A stretch of 64,000 nucleotides of DNA, taken from positions 437,945 to 501,944 of the forward strand of contig JADKGE010000003.1 of assembly GCA_016717115.1 (NCBI GenBank), given 5' to 3'. Shown here in pieces: positions 63,065-64,000 of the stretch (its first letter is position 1; every line of letters begins with the position of its first letter). The translations under genes were made by a program, and so were the position numbers. The notes beneath the pieces are model-generated. The model did no database searches. It was given only the letters and a program-made list of their open reading frames with translations, and was not told where the DNA came from. This stretch comes from Actinomycetota bacterium. GTDB taxonomy: Bacteria > Actinomycetota > Actinomycetes > S36-B12.

Positions 63065-63858
63065 ACTCGGCCAGCCAGGAGTGAGTCGGGACGGCGTCGC
63101 CCAGGGGGTCGGACTCACGAGTGACGTGGGTGGTGGCAGCGGCGCGTCCGCGGCGACGGTCAGGATGAAGTCGCCGTGCCGGCACCACCAGCCGGGGAAG
63201 GCCGGGCCCTCGATGGCGCGCACCGTCAGGGCCGTCCACTCTCCGGCCGTCTCCTCGTGCAGCGTCACCTCCACGCTCCTCGTGGGTCGTCGCAGCCCCG
63301 TCTGGAGCACCTTGAGCGCGCTCTCCTTGGCGGACCAGATCAGGTTCGCCAGTAGGTCGTGGTCGCTTCCGGTGGCGGTGACGGCCTCCTGCTCGGACGG
63401 CGTGAGCCAGTCGTTCACGAAAGCGGGCGAGCGCTCCTCGACCAGTTCGAGATCGCACCCCACGAGTCGGTCCTGTGGCCCGATCAGGCAGACCGCCCAC
63501 CCGGCTCGATCGGGAGCGAGATCGAGCAGGGCCCGGGGGCGCCGGAGACGTACGCCAGCGGGGCGCCGGTGGGCGCGTGCCGAACCTCGAGCTCGCTGGG
63601 GTCGGCGGGTGCCGGGTCGAGGGCCAGGGCGAGTGCCTGCTTCGCCGTCCAGCGGCTGACCAGGAACTCGTTGCGCCGCTTGGCGAATCGCATCGCGGCG
63701 GCTCGCTCCCGCTCGGCCGAGGACAGCCAGGCGTCGCCGATGGGCAGGTGGTCCTCCCCCTGGGCGAACCAGCGCAATGGCGACCCAGTGGGATTCACCC
63801 CCCGAGTGTGCAGGCCGTCGGGCCCGCGGTCCAGCGCAACGCACTGCGCGGCCCACAT
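63057..63858 (-). pseudogene. 4'-phosphopantetheinyl transferase, two apparent frameshifts
   Basis: Sfp-type PPTase that would activate the synthase ACPs. It runs in three reading frames. Frame 1 from ATG 63858: AAMRFAKRRNEFLVSRWTAK to GAPGPCSISL. A one-base loss at about 63513 leads into frame 2: RAGWAVCLIG, VGCDLELVEERSPAFV with the metal-binding Asp and Glu, and LIWSAKESALKVLQTGL, the WxxKEAxxK-type signature. A second loss near 63137 is needed to end normally with THVTRESDPLGDAVPTHSWL at the TGA 63057-63059. All catalytic motifs are present across the frames. Either the gene is recently inactivated or the sequence has indel errors. It converges on the carboxylase gene with an 8 bp overlap. 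Confidence 0.75.
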
Positions 63859-63885
63859 GCTCAGCGGATCGGCCGGCGGCCGCAG

Positions 63886-63891
63886 TAGCCT
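63886..63891 (+). promoter_or_regulatory. -10 box of a leaderless promoter (DUF1707 gene)
   Basis: TAGCCT, six bases, ATG at 63898. Confidence 0.45.
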
Positions 63892-63897
63892 CGGGCC

Positions 63898-64000
63898 ATG
63901 AGCGACAACCTGCCCGCCGAGCCGGCGCCCGATCCCGCGGCCGAGGCCCTGCGGATGCGCGCATCCGACGCGGACCGCGAGAAGGTGGCGGGAATCCTGC
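63898..64000 (+). CDS. DUF1707 domain protein (partial, cut by window end)
   Basis: Only the first 34 codons are visible. After a Pro/Ala-rich start, LRMRASDADREKVAGIL matches the opening of DUF1707, a short helical domain often fused to membrane or SHOCT-like regions in actinobacteria. Function unknown. Confidence 0.65.
   Translation, partial: MSDNLPAEPAPDPAAEALRMRASDADREKVAGIL

Overview
The window is high-GC, densely packed DNA from an actinobacterium. The gene families point to Actinobacteria and, less surely, to Propionibacteriales (Nocardioidaceae or Aeromicrobium-like): DUF222/HNH (13E12-type), DUF4245, DUF3817, a DUF6542-like membrane protein, an Rv1086-like short-chain prenyl transferase, DrrAB-type ABC pumps and class II FBPase GlpX. 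Many start codons lie only 6-8 nt after a TANNNT -10 box and lack a Shine-Dalgarno. This is the leaderless-mRNA signature common in actinobacteria. No gene-free stretch exceeds 300 bp, and no tRNA, rRNA, CRISPR array, IS element or integrase was seen.

Layout. 0-7.5 kb: SURF1, PfkB kinase, DUF3817, DUF222-HNH, uracil-DNA glycosylase, and a four-gene molybdate operon (HTH-TOBE regulator, modA, modB, modC), each gene overlapping the next by ATGA. 7.5-16 kb: DUF2834, NfeD and band-7 proteins, AlkD-like and YdeI-like proteins, a TetR-type regulator facing an epimerase across a shared operator, a DrrAB pump, a GNAT and a MATE exporter. 16-18.2 kb: two broken genes, DUF5995 with two in-frame stops and LtrA with a +1 frameshift. 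18-25.9 kb: a glutaredoxin-thioredoxin reductase fusion, an amidase, a C45 Ntn-hydrolase next to a lone ATP-grasp ligase, an HNH-like protein, a methyltransferase and a secreted protein. 26-41 kb: a YyaL-type gene with an in-frame TAG, Z-prenyl transferase, PhoH, a secreted lysozyme-fold protein, class I fumarase, an amylosucrase-like/ABC operon behind a LacI-type operator, glpX, xseAB and ispH.

42.4-47.1 kb: ychF is followed by small accessory genes (DUF1801, DUF4287, cupin, DHFR-like, NUDIX, kinase-GNAT fusion). The codons for the YchF C-terminus are repeated, more or less degenerately, after the DUF1801 and DUF4287 genes. This suggests repeated insertion at the ychF 3' end.

47.2-63.9 kb: the most unusual part. 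An acyl-CoA dehydrogenase is followed by a 2,868-residue iterative synthase (KS-AT-KS-4xACP-KR-DH, related to PUFA/PKS synthases). This overlaps by ATGA a 1,845-residue acetyl-CoA-carboxylase-like protein with eukaryote-type domain order (BC-BT-BCCP-central-CT). A convergent phosphopantetheinyl transferase follows, broken by two apparent frameshifts. All four ACP copies carry Thr where the phosphopantetheine Ser should be. The BC domain lacks several catalytic residues although the biotin Lys motif is intact. The cluster looks like a secondary-lipid or polyketide factory with its own malonyl-CoA supply, but its chemistry is probably non-standard. The window ends at the start of a DUF1707 gene.
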